This document shows, one piece after another, positions 43,997 through 56,392 of a DNA stretch of 64,000 nucleotides; the first letter of the stretch is position 1, and the number at the start of each line of letters is the position of its first letter. Source of the DNA: Aliidiomarina celeris (lineage in GTDB: Bacteria > Pseudomonadota > Gammaproteobacteria > Enterobacterales > Alteromonadaceae); the NCBI RefSeq assembly GCF_003316875.1, contig NZ_QMIL01000002.1, forward strand, positions 62,001-126,000, in the 5' to 3' direction. The translations under genes and the position numbers were made by a program. A model generated the notes under the pieces. That model searched no databases. It was not told the DNA's origin and saw nothing but the letters and a program-made list of their open reading frames with translations.

Positions 43997-44242
43997 TTAG
44001 CGCTCACCTTTTTGAATTAAGAAATGAAACGGCGTTTGTTCCGTTACTGCCGCTAGCAATTCATGTTCCATAAAGGTACAAAACGCCGGAATATCGCGCA
44101 GTGTGGCGGGGTCGTCGGCAATAACCAGCAAGGTTTCTCCGGCCGCCATTTTGCGCATTTTGCCACGAATAAGCATGACCGGCTCGGGGCAGCGAAGCCC
44201 TAAAGTGTCGAGTTCTTGATCTGCATTTGAAAAAGGTGTCAT
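43997..44242 (-). CDS. tusA: TusA-family sulfur carrier protein
   Basis: This 81-residue protein has the family start [20 protein letters not shown]. The reactive Cys18 carries persulfide sulfur in TusA, used for tRNA 2-thiouridine. The fold pattern matches TusA/SirA throughout. Whether it is the true TusA or a paralogue cannot be told from one copy. Confidence 0.9.
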   Translation of the reverse strand: MTPFSNADQELDTLGLRCPEPVMLIRGKMRKMAAGETLLVIADDPATLRDIPAFCTFMEHELLAAVTEQTPFHFLIQKGER

Positions 44243-44274
44243 GGCTACTTATCTCAATTTACCGAGTACGCTAC

Positions 44275-44313
44275 GCGCGGCCCTTTAATCAAGAGAGCCG
44301 CGCTTACCGATGT
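44275..44313. repeat. REP-like hairpin, copy 2
   Basis: GCGCGGC and GCCGCGC enclose a 17-base loop and are followed by TTACCGATG. It is nearly identical to copy 3, 73 bases away; the first 31 bases are identical. Confidence 0.7.
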
Positions 44314-44347
44314 CATCGCGTACTACTTTTCTCCGCTTGAGGTGCAG

Positions 44348-44385
44348 GCGCGGCCCTTTAATCAAGAGAGCCGCGCTTGCCGATG

Positions 44386-44386
<1 letters not shown>
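44348..44386. repeat. REP-like hairpin, copy 3, touching the fadA stop codon
   Basis: Same unit as copy 2 with TTGCCGATG as its tail. Its last base is the first base of the fadA stop codon, so the hairpin may also act in fadA transcript ending or stability. Confidence 0.7.
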
Positions 44387-45567
<1,181 letters not shown>

Positions 45568-47709
45568 TTAGCTTTTAAAGTAAGATTCGCCAGCGTCCGC
45601 TTTTGCGCGTAAGCCGTCGGTAACGTGGTACAGCTCACCAAGGTGTGCGTACTTGTCTGCTAACTCTACAAATTGTTTAAGCCCTACGGTTTCCAAATAA
45701 CGGAATGCACCACCACGGAATGGAGGGAAACCTAAACCGTAAATAAGAGCGATATCTGCTTCTTCGGCTGAGTCGACAATACCTTCTTCAAGGCAGCGCA
45801 CTATTTCGTTCACCATGGGAATCATACAGCGCGCGATAATTTCTTCTTTATCTGCACTTTCTGCCTTCTCGCCGATCACTTCGTAAACTTCTGGGTTTAC
45901 TGCTTTGGTGGGTTTACCGCGTTTGTCTACGCCGTATTCATAAAACCCTTTGCCGTTCTTTTGCCCCAACCGCTTTGCTACAGCTAAACGCGCAATAGCG
46001 CCGTTTTCGTCGCGTGGCATGCGCTCTGGGAAGCCTTCCGCCATTACGCCGCTTGCGTGGTCTGCGGTGTCCATCCCAACAACGTCACACAAGTACGCTG
46101 GGCCCATGGGCCAGCCAAATTCTTTTTCCATGACTTTGTCGATACCCGGGAAATCTACGCCGTCGTCGAGTAATTTGCTAAAGCCCGCAAAGTAAGGGAA
46201 CAATACTCGGTTTACTAAGAAGCCTGGGCAGTCGTTCACAACAATAGGGGTTTTGCCCATTTGCATGGCGTAAGCAGTGACCGCAGCGATGGTTTCATCG
46301 CTGGTATGTTTGCCGCGAATAATTTCCACCAATGGCATTTTGTGTACAGGATTAAAGAAGTGCATGCCGCAGAATCGGCTTGGGTTTTCCAAACTTTCTG
46401 CAAGTCGATCGATAGAAATGGTCGAAGTATTAGAGGTAATAATGGCGTCTTCGCTCACTACTTTCTCCACTTCAGCAAGCACCGACGACTTCACTTTAGG
46501 GCTTTCTACTACCGCTTCCACAATAATGTCGACATTCTCGAGCTCATTATTGTGCAGGGTTGGAGTAATGCTGGTGAGGGTTTGGGCTACTTTGCGTGCG
46601 TCTAGTTTGCCGCGCTCCAAGCCTTTGCCGAGAATTTTGCTCGCTTCTTTCAAGCCAAGATCAAGGGCGTCTTGCTTGATGTCTTTCATAACCACCGGCA
46701 CGCCTTTAACGGCCGACTGATAAGCAATACCGCCACCCATAATGCCAGCGCCAAGTACACCCGCGCGTTTAATCGCTACGGTAGCGCCTTTGGCCACTTT
46801 TTTACTCTTACCTTTAACCACTTGATCGGCTAAGAAAATACCGACTTGCGCACGGCAAGCGTCGGTTTGGGTTAGCTTCACGAACAGTTCGTTTTCAATC
46901 AGTAGCGCGCCTTCGCGGGCTTCACCGGCACCGCGTTCCACAACTTCGACCGCTGCATGTGGCGACGGGTAGTGTTTACCTGCTTTGGCCCACACCATGC
47001 CTTTGGCGGTGCTGAAGCTCATTAAGCGTTCGGTGTCGTTAGCTTTCAGGGCTTCGAGCTTCGGTTGACGTGCGCCGCGCCAGTCAAGTTCACCGGCTAT
47101 TGCGTCTTTAAGCATGGTAAGTGCGCCTTCGCGCAATGCAGCGCTGCTCACAACTGCGTCTACCAAGCCAATACCGAGTGCTTTTTCAGGCTTGTAGTTC
47201 ATACCGGTTGTAATGGCTTCTAGCGCATTGTCTGGCCCCACTAAGCGCGGCATTCTTACCGTGCCACCGAAACCAGGAATAAGGCCAAGCTTAACTTCTG
47301 GCAAGCCAATTACTGCGGTTTCGTCGGCAATGCGGAAGTCACAAGCGAGAATCGTTTCGCAACCACCGCCTAAGGCAAAGCCGTTAATAGCGGCAATGGT
47401 AGGGAAGGGTAAATCTTCAAGCTTGTCGAATACCCGAGACGCTTTATGCACCCAGGTTTTGGTGGTGTCTACGTTCGCAAATAAAGTTAAGAACTCAGTA
47501 ATATCGGCCCCTACAATAAATGTAGATTTAGCACTCGACACTAATAAACCCTGTACGTCGTTACTGCTGTGCAGAGCGTCGAGGGCGTCGCTGAATTCGT
47601 TTAGGGTTTTCTCGTCGAACTTGTTGACTGAGCCCTGGGCGTCGAACTTTAGTTCGGCAATGCCCTGCTCAATGATATCAACGCTGAGGTTGTCACCTTG
47701 GTAGATCAT
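45568..47709 (-). CDS. fadB: Fatty acid oxidation complex alpha subunit
   Basis: FadB carries enoyl-CoA hydratase/isomerase and 3-hydroxyacyl-CoA dehydrogenase activity. The 713 residues show the crotonase domain (about 1-190, [20 protein letters not shown]) and the NAD fold [20 protein letters not shown]. The dehydrogenase signature is [16 protein letters not shown], and a C-terminal domain follows. It is first in fadB-fadA, divergent from slt. Confidence 0.97.
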   Translation of the reverse strand: MIYQGDNLSVDIIEQGIAELKFDAQGSVNKFDEKTLNEFSDALDALHSSNDVQGLLVSSAKSTFIVGADITEFLTLFANVDTTKTWVHKASRVFDKLEDLPFPTIAAINGFALGGGCETILACDFRIADETAVIGLPEVKLGLIPGFGGTVRMPRLVGPDNALEAITTGMNYKPEKALGIGLVDAVVSSAALREGALTMLKDAIAGELDWRGARQPKLEALKANDTERLMSFSTAKGMVWAKAGKHYPSPHAAVEVVERGAGEAREGALLIENELFVKLTQTDACRAQVGIFLADQVVKGKSKKVAKGATVAIKRAGVLGAGIMGGGIAYQSAVKGVPVVMKDIKQDALDLGLKEASKILGKGLERGKLDARKVAQTLTSITPTLHNNELENVDIIVEAVVESPKVKSSVLAEVEKVVSEDAIITSNTSTISIDRLAESLENPSRFCGMHFFNPVHKMPLVEIIRGKHTSDETIAAVTAYAMQMGKTPIVVNDCPGFLVNRVLFPYFAGFSKLLDDGVDFPGIDKVMEKEFGWPMGPAYLCDVVGMDTADHASGVMAEGFPERMPRDENGAIARLAVAKRLGQKNGKGFYEYGVDKRGKPTKAVNPEVYEVIGEKAESADKEEIIARCMIPMVNEIVRCLEEGIVDSAEEADIALIYGLGFPPFRGGAFRYLETVGLKQFVELADKYAHLGELYHVTDGLRAKADAGESYFKS

Positions 47710-47772
47710 CTTGGGTCTCCTAAAATGTTGACAGATTTTTCTGCCGACAAGTACCTAATAGACTTGAGTTGC

Positions 47773-47814
47773 TGCCATACTATGATACAAGAATATGGAA
47801 ACAACAGTATGGCA
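47773..47814. promoter_or_regulatory. Inverted repeat in the fadB-slt divergent region
   Basis: Perfect nine-base arms TGCCATACT (47773-47781) and AGTATGGCA (47806-47814) lie 24 bases apart, 64 bases upstream of fadB. This could be a pair of half-sites for a regulator or a stem-loop in the slt leader. No recognisable FadR or PsrA consensus was identified by eye. Confidence 0.4.
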
Positions 47815-47909
47815 AACATCTGGCATTTATCATCCCACAATGCGAAACGAAATTAAACAGGTGTTTAAATTCTAAGAATGAAAAAACAACAACAGGTTTT
47901 ACGGGGTTT

Positions 47910-49940
47910 ATGTTTCATTATTGCGCGCCTGGGTTTCATCAAATAGCTCGCTCATTTCGCTTGAGTTTAGGTTTGGCAGCCGGCTTCGTGCTTGGTTCCC
48001 TTATGGTGCCGGTTTTTCCGCCTGTGCAGGCTACCGAAAATAGCAACCTTCCTGTACAACCCTTGAGTATAGAGGCGCAGCGAGAATTGTTTTTGAGTGT
48101 GGAGCAGCAAATCTCGCAGCGCCGATTTAACGACGCGCGCAGCCAAATGCAGTCCTTGCTCGGTTATCCTCTGTACCCTTATTTAGAGGCTGAATTTTTA
48201 GCGCAAAATCTCAGCTACGCTAATGAAGAGGTTATTGCTGAGTTTCTCAACGAGTATGCCGGTACGCCGCTCGACAATTCTCTTCGCCGACAGTGGCTGA
48301 ATTTCTTAATTGACCAGAACGACGCCGAACGCTTTCTGCTTTATTACCAAGGAAGTGGGAATGCAGGCCTGCAATGCCGTTATTTAGATTACCTGTGGAA
48401 GACTACGGACAACCTTGCAGCATTATGGCCACAGGTAACTAATCAATGGCTCAGCGGGGAAAGTTTGCCAAGCACATGCGATTCCGTATTTAACGCGTGG
48501 ACAGAAGCGGGGTACCGCACTGAGTTTGTTGTTTGGCAGCGTTTACTGCTGGCTACCGAAGCACGGCAGTACAGTTTGGCGCGCTATTTAACGCGTCTGT
48601 TACCGAGCGACAAGCGCTACCTCGGCGAGCTAGCACGAAGAATTCAAGCGAACCCTGCAACGGTGATGCAATTTGAGCTGTTCCCAGGCCAAGACGAACG
48701 CGAGCAAGAAATTGTACTACGAGCGCTTCACCGCCTCGTGTGGCGAGATATAGACCAAGCAAAGCGGGCTTGGCAGCACTATCAACAACACTTTCAGTAT
48801 GATCAAGTCACAGCAAACGATATGCATGAACGCATAGGCATTACGCTTGCTGTGCGCGGCGAACCGAATGCCCGCGAGTGGCTGCTAGATTTACCGTTAG
48901 CAACATTATCGGAGACCGGGAAGCAGTGGGCGCTTGCGAGCGTCTTAAAAGCTGGCCGTTGGGACCAGGTTGTAATGCTCTACAACAGTTTGTCCAGCGA
49001 GGAAAAAGAGCAAGGCCAATGGCGGTATTGGCGCGCGCGAGCACTCGAGCAACTGCGTTTTGACGACGAGTCGGTACAGGAATTTGAACACGTCGCCGGC
49101 AGCCGAAGCTATTACGGTTTTCTTGCTGCCGCGCGGCTGCAACAAGCGCCTCAACTCCAGTATGAACCGGTGCGGGTAGAGCCGGAGCAAATAGCCGCGT
49201 TACGAAATGAGCCTTCGGTGCAGAGGGCGTTGGAATTCTTTAAGTTGAATCGATTGCTCGAAGCCCGCCGTGAATGGAATGTTATAGGTATGCGTGGCAC
49301 TTATGAACAACAGGTAGCAACTTCGGTACTTGCCCATGAAGAAGGTTGGTACGACCAAGCCATATTTGGTTTGGCGCGAACAGGGCACTTCCATGACGTG
49401 GAACGCCGCTTCCCTTTAGCCTACCGTGATTTGCTCCAAGCACAAGCCGAGGCGAACGGGCTTGACGTCGCTTGGGTTTACGCAATTGCTCGGCGGGAAA
49501 GTGCATTTCGGGCAGACGCTGTGTCGCCGGCGGGTGCGCGTGGCTTATTGCAAGTGATGCCCGGCACCGCTCAGTATGTAACGCGACGAACGCCGGGGCC
49601 GAATTTAGGTCGGGTAACGAATCATCGTTTGCTGCAGCCTGAGGACAATGTTCGTATTGGCACGCGATACATGGCAGATTTAATGCGTCGTACCAATCAA
49701 AACTGGATTATTGCTACTGCTGGTTATAACGCCGGCATGAATAGGGTAGTGGAATGGTTGCCACAACAGCCCCTCGACTTCGACATTTGGGTGGAGAATG
49801 TGCCTTACCAAGAAACGCGTGACTATTTAAAGAATGTGCTGGCTTACAAACAAATTTATTCCATTTTGTTGGGGAATGAAACACAAGTGCTCAGCCCGTT
49901 AATTAGCCTGCAAATGTATGCAGAGGGTTCGAGTGGATAG
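47910..49940 (+). CDS. slt: Soluble lytic murein transglycosylase
   Basis: Slt cleaves peptidoglycan to 1,6-anhydro-muropeptides in the periplasm. The 676-residue protein has a signal peptide (about 1-37, LAAGFVLGSLM to VQA). A long superhelical alpha domain follows, then the C-terminal lysozyme-like SLT domain with ARRESAFRADAVSPAGARG (catalytic Glu), LLQVMPGTAQYV and TAGYNAGMNRV. I used the ATG at 47910 after GGGG. The longer frame to 47769 would overlap the regulatory region and hide the signal peptide. Confidence 0.93.
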   Translation: MFHYCAPGFHQIARSFRLSLGLAAGFVLGSLMVPVFPPVQATENSNLPVQPLSIEAQRELFLSVEQQISQRRFNDARSQMQSLLGYPLYPYLEAEFLAQNLSYANEEVIAEFLNEYAGTPLDNSLRRQWLNFLIDQNDAERFLLYYQGSGNAGLQCRYLDYLWKTTDNLAALWPQVTNQWLSGESLPSTCDSVFNAWTEAGYRTEFVVWQRLLLATEARQYSLARYLTRLLPSDKRYLGELARRIQANPATVMQFELFPGQDEREQEIVLRALHRLVWRDIDQAKRAWQHYQQHFQYDQVTANDMHERIGITLAVRGEPNAREWLLDLPLATLSETGKQWALASVLKAGRWDQVVMLYNSLSSEEKEQGQWRYWRARALEQLRFDDESVQEFEHVAGSRSYYGFLAAARLQQAPQLQYEPVRVEPEQIAALRNEPSVQRALEFFKLNRLLEARREWNVIGMRGTYEQQVATSVLAHEEGWYDQAIFGLARTGHFHDVERRFPLAYRDLLQAQAEANGLDVAWVYAIARRESAFRADAVSPAGARGLLQVMPGTAQYVTRRTPGPNLGRVTNHRLLQPEDNVRIGTRYMADLMRRTNQNWIIATAGYNAGMNRVVEWLPQQPLDFDIWVENVPYQETRDYLKNVLAYKQIYSILLGNETQVLSPLISLQMYAEGSSG

Positions 49941-49950
49941 AGGTGATCCC

Positions 49951-51282
49951 ATGAGCGCCAATAACTTATTTAAGCGCCATATTAGCGAAATGAAACAGCG
50001 CGCCGACCAGCTTTGTGAGCGCGAAGGTTTAACGCTCATTGCAATTCATGCGGGGCAAATTAAGCGCCAGTTTTTAGACGATATGGAATACCCGTTTAAA
50101 GCCAGCCCGCTTTTTAAAGCGTGGTGCCCCATGCACAACGCGCCACATTGTTGGGTATTGGTTTCTCTACAGCGCTCTAAACCCGTATTGGTGGTTCTGA
50201 ATACGGATGAGTTCTGGGTGGAGCAGCCAGAGCTCGACAAAGAACGCTGGTTGTCATTGTTCCATGTGGAACTTATTTCCCGCCCCGATGAAATTGACAA
50301 GTTACTCCCCTACGATAAAGCGCGTGCCGCATATTTAGGCGAACATATTGAGGTCGCGCAGGCGTTGGGGTTTTCTGAGATGAACCCCGAACCGCTGCTG
50401 AGTTTTCTTAATTATTACCGTGCGGTGAAAACCGATTACGAGTTACATTGCATTCGCCGCGCCAACGCAACCGCTATTCAAGGCCATCGTGCGGTGGCCG
50501 AGGCTTGGCAGCAGGGTGCCAGTGAATTTGATTGTTTACTCGCGTACATGCAAGCCACTCGACAGGGTGAAAATGACGTTCCATATCCGCATATTATTGG
50601 TCAAAACGAGCACGCAGCTATTCTTCATTACCGTGGTAAATCGAAGCACGCGCTATTACCGGGCCTACAGCGCTCTTTGATGATAGACGCAGGTGCAGAC
50701 TTTGCTGGATATGCCGCTGATATTAGCCGCAGCTACGCGGGCGCTGCTGCAAACGACGAATTCGCAGAACTTATTGTTGCTATAGATCAAGTGTGTCAAG
50801 CGCTGGCACTTGAAGTAAAACCGGGTATGAAGTTCGAAACCTTGCAGTATCGCGCGCACATTCAAATAGCGCAGCTGCTCTTTGCCTTTGGTTTTTGCAA
50901 GCTTGATCCGGAAGATATGGTGAAAAAGCAAATTAGCCATGTGTTTATGCCGCATGGCATAGGGCATTATCTTGGCTTGCAAGTTCATGATGTTGGCGGC
51001 ACACTTGCCGACCCGAGAGGGACTCAAATTCCACCGCCAAGTTTTTTTCCGCAACTGAAAACAACGCGGGCATTTGAACCAAATATGGTATTTACCATTG
51101 AGCCCGGACTCTATTTTATTGAACCGCTCTTAAGCCGATTACAAGACAGCGCGCTAGCGCACACCATAAACTGGAATCGGATAGACCAATTTCGCCCCTA
51201 CGGCGGCATTCGAATAGAAGACAACGTGATTATGCATAGAGACAGAAACGAAAATATTACGCGCGAACTAGGGCTTGTTTAA
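49951..51282 (+). CDS. pepQ: Xaa-Pro dipeptidase
   Basis: PepQ is a metal-dependent prolidase of the M24 family. The 443 residues match E. coli PepQ. Metal ligands are visible as the two Asp in MIDAGADFAGYAADISR, the His in HGIGHYLGLQVHDVGG, and the Glu in FTIEPGLYFI and GGIRIEDNVI. The ATG at 49951 follows GAGGTGAT, ten bases after the slt stop. The segment LFHVE is encoded by a degenerate parS-like sequence at 50258. Confidence 0.95.
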   Translation: MSANNLFKRHISEMKQRADQLCEREGLTLIAIHAGQIKRQFLDDMEYPFKASPLFKAWCPMHNAPHCWVLVSLQRSKPVLVVLNTDEFWVEQPELDKERWLSLFHVELISRPDEIDKLLPYDKARAAYLGEHIEVAQALGFSEMNPEPLLSFLNYYRAVKTDYELHCIRRANATAIQGHRAVAEAWQQGASEFDCLLAYMQATRQGENDVPYPHIIGQNEHAAILHYRGKSKHALLPGLQRSLMIDAGADFAGYAADISRSYAGAAANDEFAELIVAIDQVCQALALEVKPGMKFETLQYRAHIQIAQLLFAFGFCKLDPEDMVKKQISHVFMPHGIGHYLGLQVHDVGGTLADPRGTQIPPPSFFPQLKTTRAFEPNMVFTIEPGLYFIEPLLSRLQDSALAHTINWNRIDQFRPYGGIRIEDNVIMHRDRNENITRELGLV

Positions 51283-52731
51283 ATGCAAACACGCACAATT
51301 CTTCGAATGCTCGGCTTGTTAATTGCTGTTTTTAGCGTCACCTTGCTGCCTCCGGCTGTGTTAGCTTATTTCTACCAAGACGGCGGTGGTTGGGCCTTTA
51401 TGGCGGCCTTTGGGCTAAGCCTCTTCGCTGGTTTTTTACTTTGGTTTCCCAATCGTTTTTATCGGCGCGAATTAAAAACCCGAGAAGGCTTCGTTATTGT
51501 AGTGATGTTTTGGGTGGTGATTGCCACAGTGGGTGCCGTACCCTTCTGGATGCCCGACAATTACACGCTAAGCTTTACCGACGCCATGTTCGAGTCGTTT
51601 TCTGCATTAACGACAACGGGGGCAACGGTATTGACCGGTATTGAAGAGCTTCCTCATTCATACCGGTTCTATCGCCAACAACTCCAATGGATGGGCGGTA
51701 TGGGGATTATCGTGCTCGCCGTGGCCATTCTGCCGTTGTTAGGCATTGGGGGAATGCAGCTTTACCGCGCGGAAATGCCGGGCCCAAATAAAGACACTAA
51801 GCTTACGCCACGTATTGCCGACACCGCCAAACAGCTTTGGTACATATATCTGGGTATTACAATTGCTTGCACACTCGCCTACTGGGCGGCTGGCATGAGC
51901 TTGTTCGACGCCGTCGGCCATGCATTTTCAACCGTTTCAATTGGTGGCTTCTCAACGCACGACGCCAGTATGGGGCATTTCCAAAGCAGCTTAATTCAAT
52001 TTATTTGCGTTGTATTTCTGCTTATCGCAGCAGTTAATTTTTCGCTGCATTTTGCTGCTTATCGAGGCAAGTCGGTCCGCTCGTATTGGCAGGATCCAGA
52101 GTTTCGCGCGCTTATTGCTATTCAAGCTACATTAGCACTTCTCACAGTCGTCACTTTAGTGTGGAAGTCTGATTTGCCGTTTAGTGACGCTTGGATTCAA
52201 GGCGTGTTTCAGTCGGTGTCTATTTCTACAACGGCCGGTTTTACCAGCGCCGACTTTACCGTGTGGCCTCTATTTCTGCCTATTTTGCTTATTTTTGCCA
52301 GTTTTATCGGGGGTAGCGCCGGTTCTACAGGCGGTGGATTAAAGGTTATGCGGGTAGTGCTGCTGTATCGCCAAGGTATGCGTGAAATTAACCGGCTTAT
52401 TCACCCGAAAGGGGCTTTTGCCGTGAAGTGGGGTAAAAGAGCTTTACCTGACCGTGTGGTACAAGCTGTATGGGGCTTTTTCGCCTCCTATGCACTCATT
52501 TTCGTAGTGCTGATGCTGCTTTTCATTGCCACCGGCTTAGACGACTATTCAGCCTTTGGTGCGACGGTTGCAACCCTCAATAACTTGGGGCCGGGCTTGG
52601 GCTCGGTAGCAAGTAACTTCCAAGAGGTCAGCGACGCCGGTAAATGGGTTGCCATTGTGGCTATGCTGTTTGGTCGCTTAGAGGTGTTTACGCTGTTAGT
52701 CTTGTTTACTCCTGCTTTTTGGAAGCATTAA
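51283..52731 (+). CDS. trkH: Trk potassium uptake channel subunit TrkH
   Basis: TrkH is the membrane channel of the Trk K+ system, gated by TrkA. The 482 residues form four M1-P-M2 units with filter segments ALTTTGATVL, VSIGGFSTHD, SISTTAGFTS and ATLNNLGPGLG. GSAGSTGGGLKVMRV is also conserved. It begins immediately after the pepQ stop and is convergent with trkA. Confidence 0.97.
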   Translation: MQTRTILRMLGLLIAVFSVTLLPPAVLAYFYQDGGGWAFMAAFGLSLFAGFLLWFPNRFYRRELKTREGFVIVVMFWVVIATVGAVPFWMPDNYTLSFTDAMFESFSALTTTGATVLTGIEELPHSYRFYRQQLQWMGGMGIIVLAVAILPLLGIGGMQLYRAEMPGPNKDTKLTPRIADTAKQLWYIYLGITIACTLAYWAAGMSLFDAVGHAFSTVSIGGFSTHDASMGHFQSSLIQFICVVFLLIAAVNFSLHFAAYRGKSVRSYWQDPEFRALIAIQATLALLTVVTLVWKSDLPFSDAWIQGVFQSVSISTTAGFTSADFTVWPLFLPILLIFASFIGGSAGSTGGGLKVMRVVLLYRQGMREINRLIHPKGAFAVKWGKRALPDRVVQAVWGFFASYALIFVVLMLLFIATGLDDYSAFGATVATLNNLGPGLGSVASNFQEVSDAGKWVAIVAMLFGRLEVFTLLVLFTPAFWKH

Positions 52732-52752
52732 GTAAGGCGAGTGAAAGCGCTG

Positions 52753-54129
52753 CTAGAAATACAGCGCTCCAGGCGTAAAGAGTTTTTCTATGTCTTCTAC
52801 GTATTTTTTGTCGACCAAAAACAGAATAACGTGGTCATCGTTTTCAATAACCGTGCTGTCGTGAGCAATCAGTACTTCGGCACCGCGAACAATTGCGCCT
52901 ACAGTGGTTCCTGGCGGTAAATCGAGGTCGCGGAGCTCTCTACCCACAACTTTAGAGGTGTTTTCGTCGCCTTTGGCAATTAACTCAACCGCTTCCGCTG
53001 CGCCCTTGCGTAACGAATAGTCGTTAACAAAGAAGTCGCGGCGAATATGGCGTAATAACGCTGAAACCGTAGCTTGCTGTGGCGAAATGGCAATATCAAT
53101 CTCGCCGCCTTGCACAAGGTCAACGTAAGCGGTGCGTTGAATCAACACCAGTGTTTTCTTTGCACCCATACGCTTTGCCAGCATCGCCGACATTATATTG
53201 GCTTCGTCGTCGTTGGTTACCGCAATAAATACGTCTATCTCTTCAATTCGCTCGTCGCTAAGCATGCGCTGGTCGGCGGCGTCGCCTTGCAGTACAAGGG
53301 CATTGTTCAATTCGGCGCTCAGCTCCTCTGCCCGCTGTTGACTCAACTCAACCAGCTTCACCCGATGATTTGCTTCTAGTGCCCGTGCTAAGCCAGAGCC
53401 GACATGACCACCACCCACAATCATAACCCGCTTGTAACGCTCTTCTAGGGGCTGTAGCTCTTCCATAACGGCACGAATATGGCGCGTGTCGGCAACAAAA
53501 AACACTTCGTCGTCGGCTTCTATAATGGTGGTTCCACGCGGTCTTATGGCGTGGCCTTGGCGGAATATCGCCGCTACTCGGGCGTCGATGTTTGGAATGT
53601 GGTCACGCAAGGCGGAAATAGCATGGCCAACCAATTTACCGCCGTAGTAAGCCTTCAAACCCACTAGGCTCACTTTGCCTTCGGCAAACTCAATGACTTG
53701 CAGCGCCCCAGGGTAGTCAATCAGACGCTTAATGTAAGCGGTAACCAACTGCTCGGGCGCAATAATGTGGTCGACCGGCATTTGGTCTTTATGAAAAAGC
53801 TGATCCGAGTGAAGAATATATTCTGGCGCTCGAATGCGGGCAATTTTGCGAAAGATTTTAAACACACTATGAGCGACTTGGCAGGCAACCATATTTACTT
53901 CGTCGCTGCTACTCACTGCCACCAGCAGCTCGGCGTCTTCAGCGCCAGCGCGACGCAGTACATTAGGGTGTGCGCCATTACCCTGAACTACATTTAAGTC
54001 GAATTTATCTTGTAGCTCTTCGAGCTGCTTTCGGTCTTGGTCGATAATGGTAATTTCATTTTTACCCGACACGAGGTTCTCAGCCAGTGTTGCACCAACC
54101 TGTCCTGCACCGACAATGATAATTTTCAT
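52753..54129 (-). CDS. trkA: Trk system potassium uptake regulator TrkA
   Basis: TrkA is the NAD(H)-binding cytoplasmic ring that gates TrkH. The 458 residues hold two RCK units, each with a Rossmann motif ([16 protein letters not shown] at the start and [16 protein letters not shown] near residue 235) plus RCK_C domains. It is the E. coli length. It lies nine bases after rsmB on the same strand. Confidence 0.97.
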   Translation of the reverse strand: MKIIIVGAGQVGATLAENLVSGKNEITIIDQDRKQLEELQDKFDLNVVQGNGAHPNVLRRAGAEDAELLVAVSSSDEVNMVACQVAHSVFKIFRKIARIRAPEYILHSDQLFHKDQMPVDHIIAPEQLVTAYIKRLIDYPGALQVIEFAEGKVSLVGLKAYYGGKLVGHAISALRDHIPNIDARVAAIFRQGHAIRPRGTTIIEADDEVFFVADTRHIRAVMEELQPLEERYKRVMIVGGGHVGSGLARALEANHRVKLVELSQQRAEELSAELNNALVLQGDAADQRMLSDERIEEIDVFIAVTNDDEANIMSAMLAKRMGAKKTLVLIQRTAYVDLVQGGEIDIAISPQQATVSALLRHIRRDFFVNDYSLRKGAAEAVELIAKGDENTSKVVGRELRDLDLPPGTTVGAIVRGAEVLIAHDSTVIENDDHVILFLVDKKYVEDIEKLFTPGALYF

Positions 54130-54138
54130 AGTTGCGCC

Positions 54139-55446
54139 TTAAGCTTTTTGCAATACAGCATAATAGAATCCGTCGCCGCCGTCTTCTCCTGGAAAAATTT
54201 GGCGCTCGCCGCCCGTAATCTGCGGTAAGTTTGTCATTAAGCGAGCATTCGGAGTGCGAGCTAAGAATGCGTGTATTTGCGCGTGGTTTTCGTCCGGTAA
54301 AATGGAGCAGGTTGCGTAAACCAACCGACCACCTTCTTTGAGCAGCGACCACTGAGCGTCTAAAATACGCGCTTGCAACGCCACTAACGCAGCAATGTCT
54401 TCGTTGCGCCGTAGCCACCGAATATCTGGGTGCCTGCGGATTACGCCAGTAGCGGAACAGGGCGCGTCGAGTAAAATTCGGTCATAAAGTTCACCGCGAA
54501 ACCAGTCTTGTGGGCATGCCGCGTCACCTTGCATAACCTCAGCGTTGAGTTGAAGCCGTGTTAAGTTTTCATGTACCCGCGTAAGTCGACCGGCGTCGAA
54601 GTCGAGGGCGTGCACCCGTAAGTTTGGGGTTTGTTCTAACAGCGCTGCGGTTTTACCGCCCGGGGCGGCACAGGCGTCGAGTACCAATTCACCGGGCTGA
54701 GCCTGCACATAAACGCTCGCCCATTGTGCACTCAGGTCTTGCACCGACACCCAGCCGTCGTGGAAGCGAGGAAGTTGGGTAATGTCGGTACCGGTGTTTA
54801 ACCGAACCGCAAAAGGTAGCTGCGCATGACACTCGGAACTTATGCCTGCAGCTTCCAAGAGCGCTACGTACTGACTACCAGAGCAATGCTGACTGTTGAT
54901 ACGTAGCCACAAAGGCGGTTTTTGTTGGCTCTGTTGAAAAATGTCCGGTGCTTGCTCCGGCCACGCGTTCGTTATACGGTCGCGCAGCCAGCGTGGAAAA
55001 CATTGCGGTAAGGAAACCTGTTGTAGAACCTGTTGTTCGAGTGCATCTTGCTGGCGCAAATAGGTGCGAAGGGTGCCGTTAACAAGCCCCTTTAAGGCTC
55101 GCTGGCGTAGTTGTAGTGCGGCTTCTACCGTTTCCGCTAAGGCGGCATGCTCTGGTGTGCGTAACGCGCGCAACTGGCAAAGACCCACCATGAGCAGATA
55201 ATGAATGCTTCTAACTTTTGCTTTTAAAGGTTTTTCTAGCAGCTGCTGTATCAGCCATTCATAGCGTGGAAGTTCGCGCAGCACTTCAAAACATACGGCC
55301 TGCACCCAGCCTTTGTCGGCGGGGCTTAGCTTTTGTTGCACGCTGGGCAGCACAGAGGAGAGCGAGCGCCCTTGCTGTAAAACCTGCTGTAAGGCTTGCG
55401 CTGCTGCCGCACGGGTTGCGCCGCGACGTGGCTTGGCCTCACTCAT
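54139..55446 (-). CDS. rsmB: 16S rRNA (cytosine-967 C5) methyltransferase
   Basis: RsmB methylates C967 of 16S rRNA. The 435-residue protein has the N-terminal NusB-like helical domain (about 8-140) and the SAM domain. This domain contains [15 protein letters not shown], the catalytic [15 protein letters not shown] and the second Cys in [11 protein letters not shown]. The ATG at 55446 overlaps the fmt end by eight bases. The longer frame into fmt is a shadow extension. Confidence 0.95.
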   Translation of the reverse strand: MSEAKPRRGATRAAAAQALQQVLQQGRSLSSVLPSVQQKLSPADKGWVQAVCFEVLRELPRYEWLIQQLLEKPLKAKVRSIHYLLMVGLCQLRALRTPEHAALAETVEAALQLRQRALKGLVNGTLRTYLRQQDALEQQVLQQVSLPQCFPRWLRDRITNAWPEQAPDIFQQSQQKPPLWLRINSQHCSGSQYVALLEAAGISSECHAQLPFAVRLNTGTDITQLPRFHDGWVSVQDLSAQWASVYVQAQPGELVLDACAAPGGKTAALLEQTPNLRVHALDFDAGRLTRVHENLTRLQLNAEVMQGDAACPQDWFRGELYDRILLDAPCSATGVIRRHPDIRWLRRNEDIAALVALQARILDAQWSLLKEGGRLVYATCSILPDENHAQIHAFLARTPNARLMTNLPQITGGERQIFPGEDGGDGFYYAVLQKA

Positions 55447-56392
55447 GAGTGGTTCCAATGAGCGAACCCACCTTAAACCAGTGGCTTCTGGCGTTGAGTA
55501 GATCTTGGCATTGCATGGGCTTTTTACCGGCCGGTTGTAGGCTGAGTAAACGCAACACCGAGCCTTCACCGCACTGAATTAAAATACCCTGCTTACTGGC
55601 TTCGAGAATGGTACCCGCTGGTTTGCTTTGCTGCTGTGCGTCCACGCGTGCATCCAAAACCTTAACGCGTTGGTCGTCGACAAAAAATTCTGTGCCCGGC
55701 CATGGATTAAAGGCCCGAATACAGCGCTCTATAAAATCTGCCGGCTGCTGCCAATCGATGAGTGCTTCGTCTTTGCTGAGCTTTGCGGCATAGGTTGCCA
55801 ATGCATTATCTTGGATTTCGCTTTGCACACTGCCATTTTCTAATGCCAGTAAGGTGTGTAAAAGTGCCGGTGGGCCAAGCTCGGCAAGTTTTTCGTATAA
55901 ACTCGCGCTGGTGTCGGTTGTGGTTATCGGTAACTCTACTTTATGCAGCATGGGGCCGGTATCGAGGCCCGCGTCCATTTGCATAATGGTAATGCCAGTG
56001 ACCTTGTCGCCGGCCCAAATTGCACGCTGTATAGGTGCAGCGCCCCGCCAACGAGGCAACAGCGAGCCGTGTACGTTCACACAGCCAAACTTTGGCGTGT
56101 CGAGCACGGCTTGTGGGAGCAATAAACCATAAGCCACAACCACCATTACGTCGGCTCTATAATTGGCCAACTGCTGCAGAGCGGACTCTGACTTTAGGCT
56201 GGGCGGCTGTTCAACAGGAATGTTATGGCTTAACGCTAAACTTTTTACCGCGGAGGGTTGCAGCTTTTTGCCTCGCCCGGCGGGGCGGTCGGGCTGGGTA
56301 TAAGCGGCAACCACTTCAATGTTTTTATGTGCCAGTAACGCGCTTAAATGGCGCGCGGCAAAGTCGGGTGTTCCGGCAAAAATAACCCGCAT
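55439..56392 (-). CDS. fmt: Methionyl-tRNA formyltransferase
   Basis: Fmt formylates initiator Met-tRNA. The 317-residue protein has the formyl-transfer core [20 protein letters not shown] (catalytic Asn-His-Asp set including NVHGS) and [13 protein letters not shown], followed by the C-terminal OB domain. It shares one base with the def stop. Confidence 0.97.
   Translation of the reverse strand: MRVIFAGTPDFAARHLSALLAHKNIEVVAAYTQPDRPAGRGKKLQPSAVKSLALSHNIPVEQPPSLKSESALQQLANYRADVMVVVAYGLLLPQAVLDTPKFGCVNVHGSLLPRWRGAAPIQRAIWAGDKVTGITIMQMDAGLDTGPMLHKVELPITTTDTSASLYEKLAELGPPALLHTLLALENGSVQSEIQDNALATYAAKLSKDEALIDWQQPADFIERCIRAFNPWPGTEFFVDDQRVKVLDARVDAQQQSKPAGTILEASKQGILIQCGEGSVLRLLSLQPAGKKPMQCQDLLNARSHWFKVGSLIGTTHE

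Noticed and set aside
52746-52768. Hairpin AGCGCTG/CAGCGCT between trkH and trkA as a terminator
   Set aside because: It overlaps the end of trkA and has no T-run on either strand, so it was not listed as a terminator.
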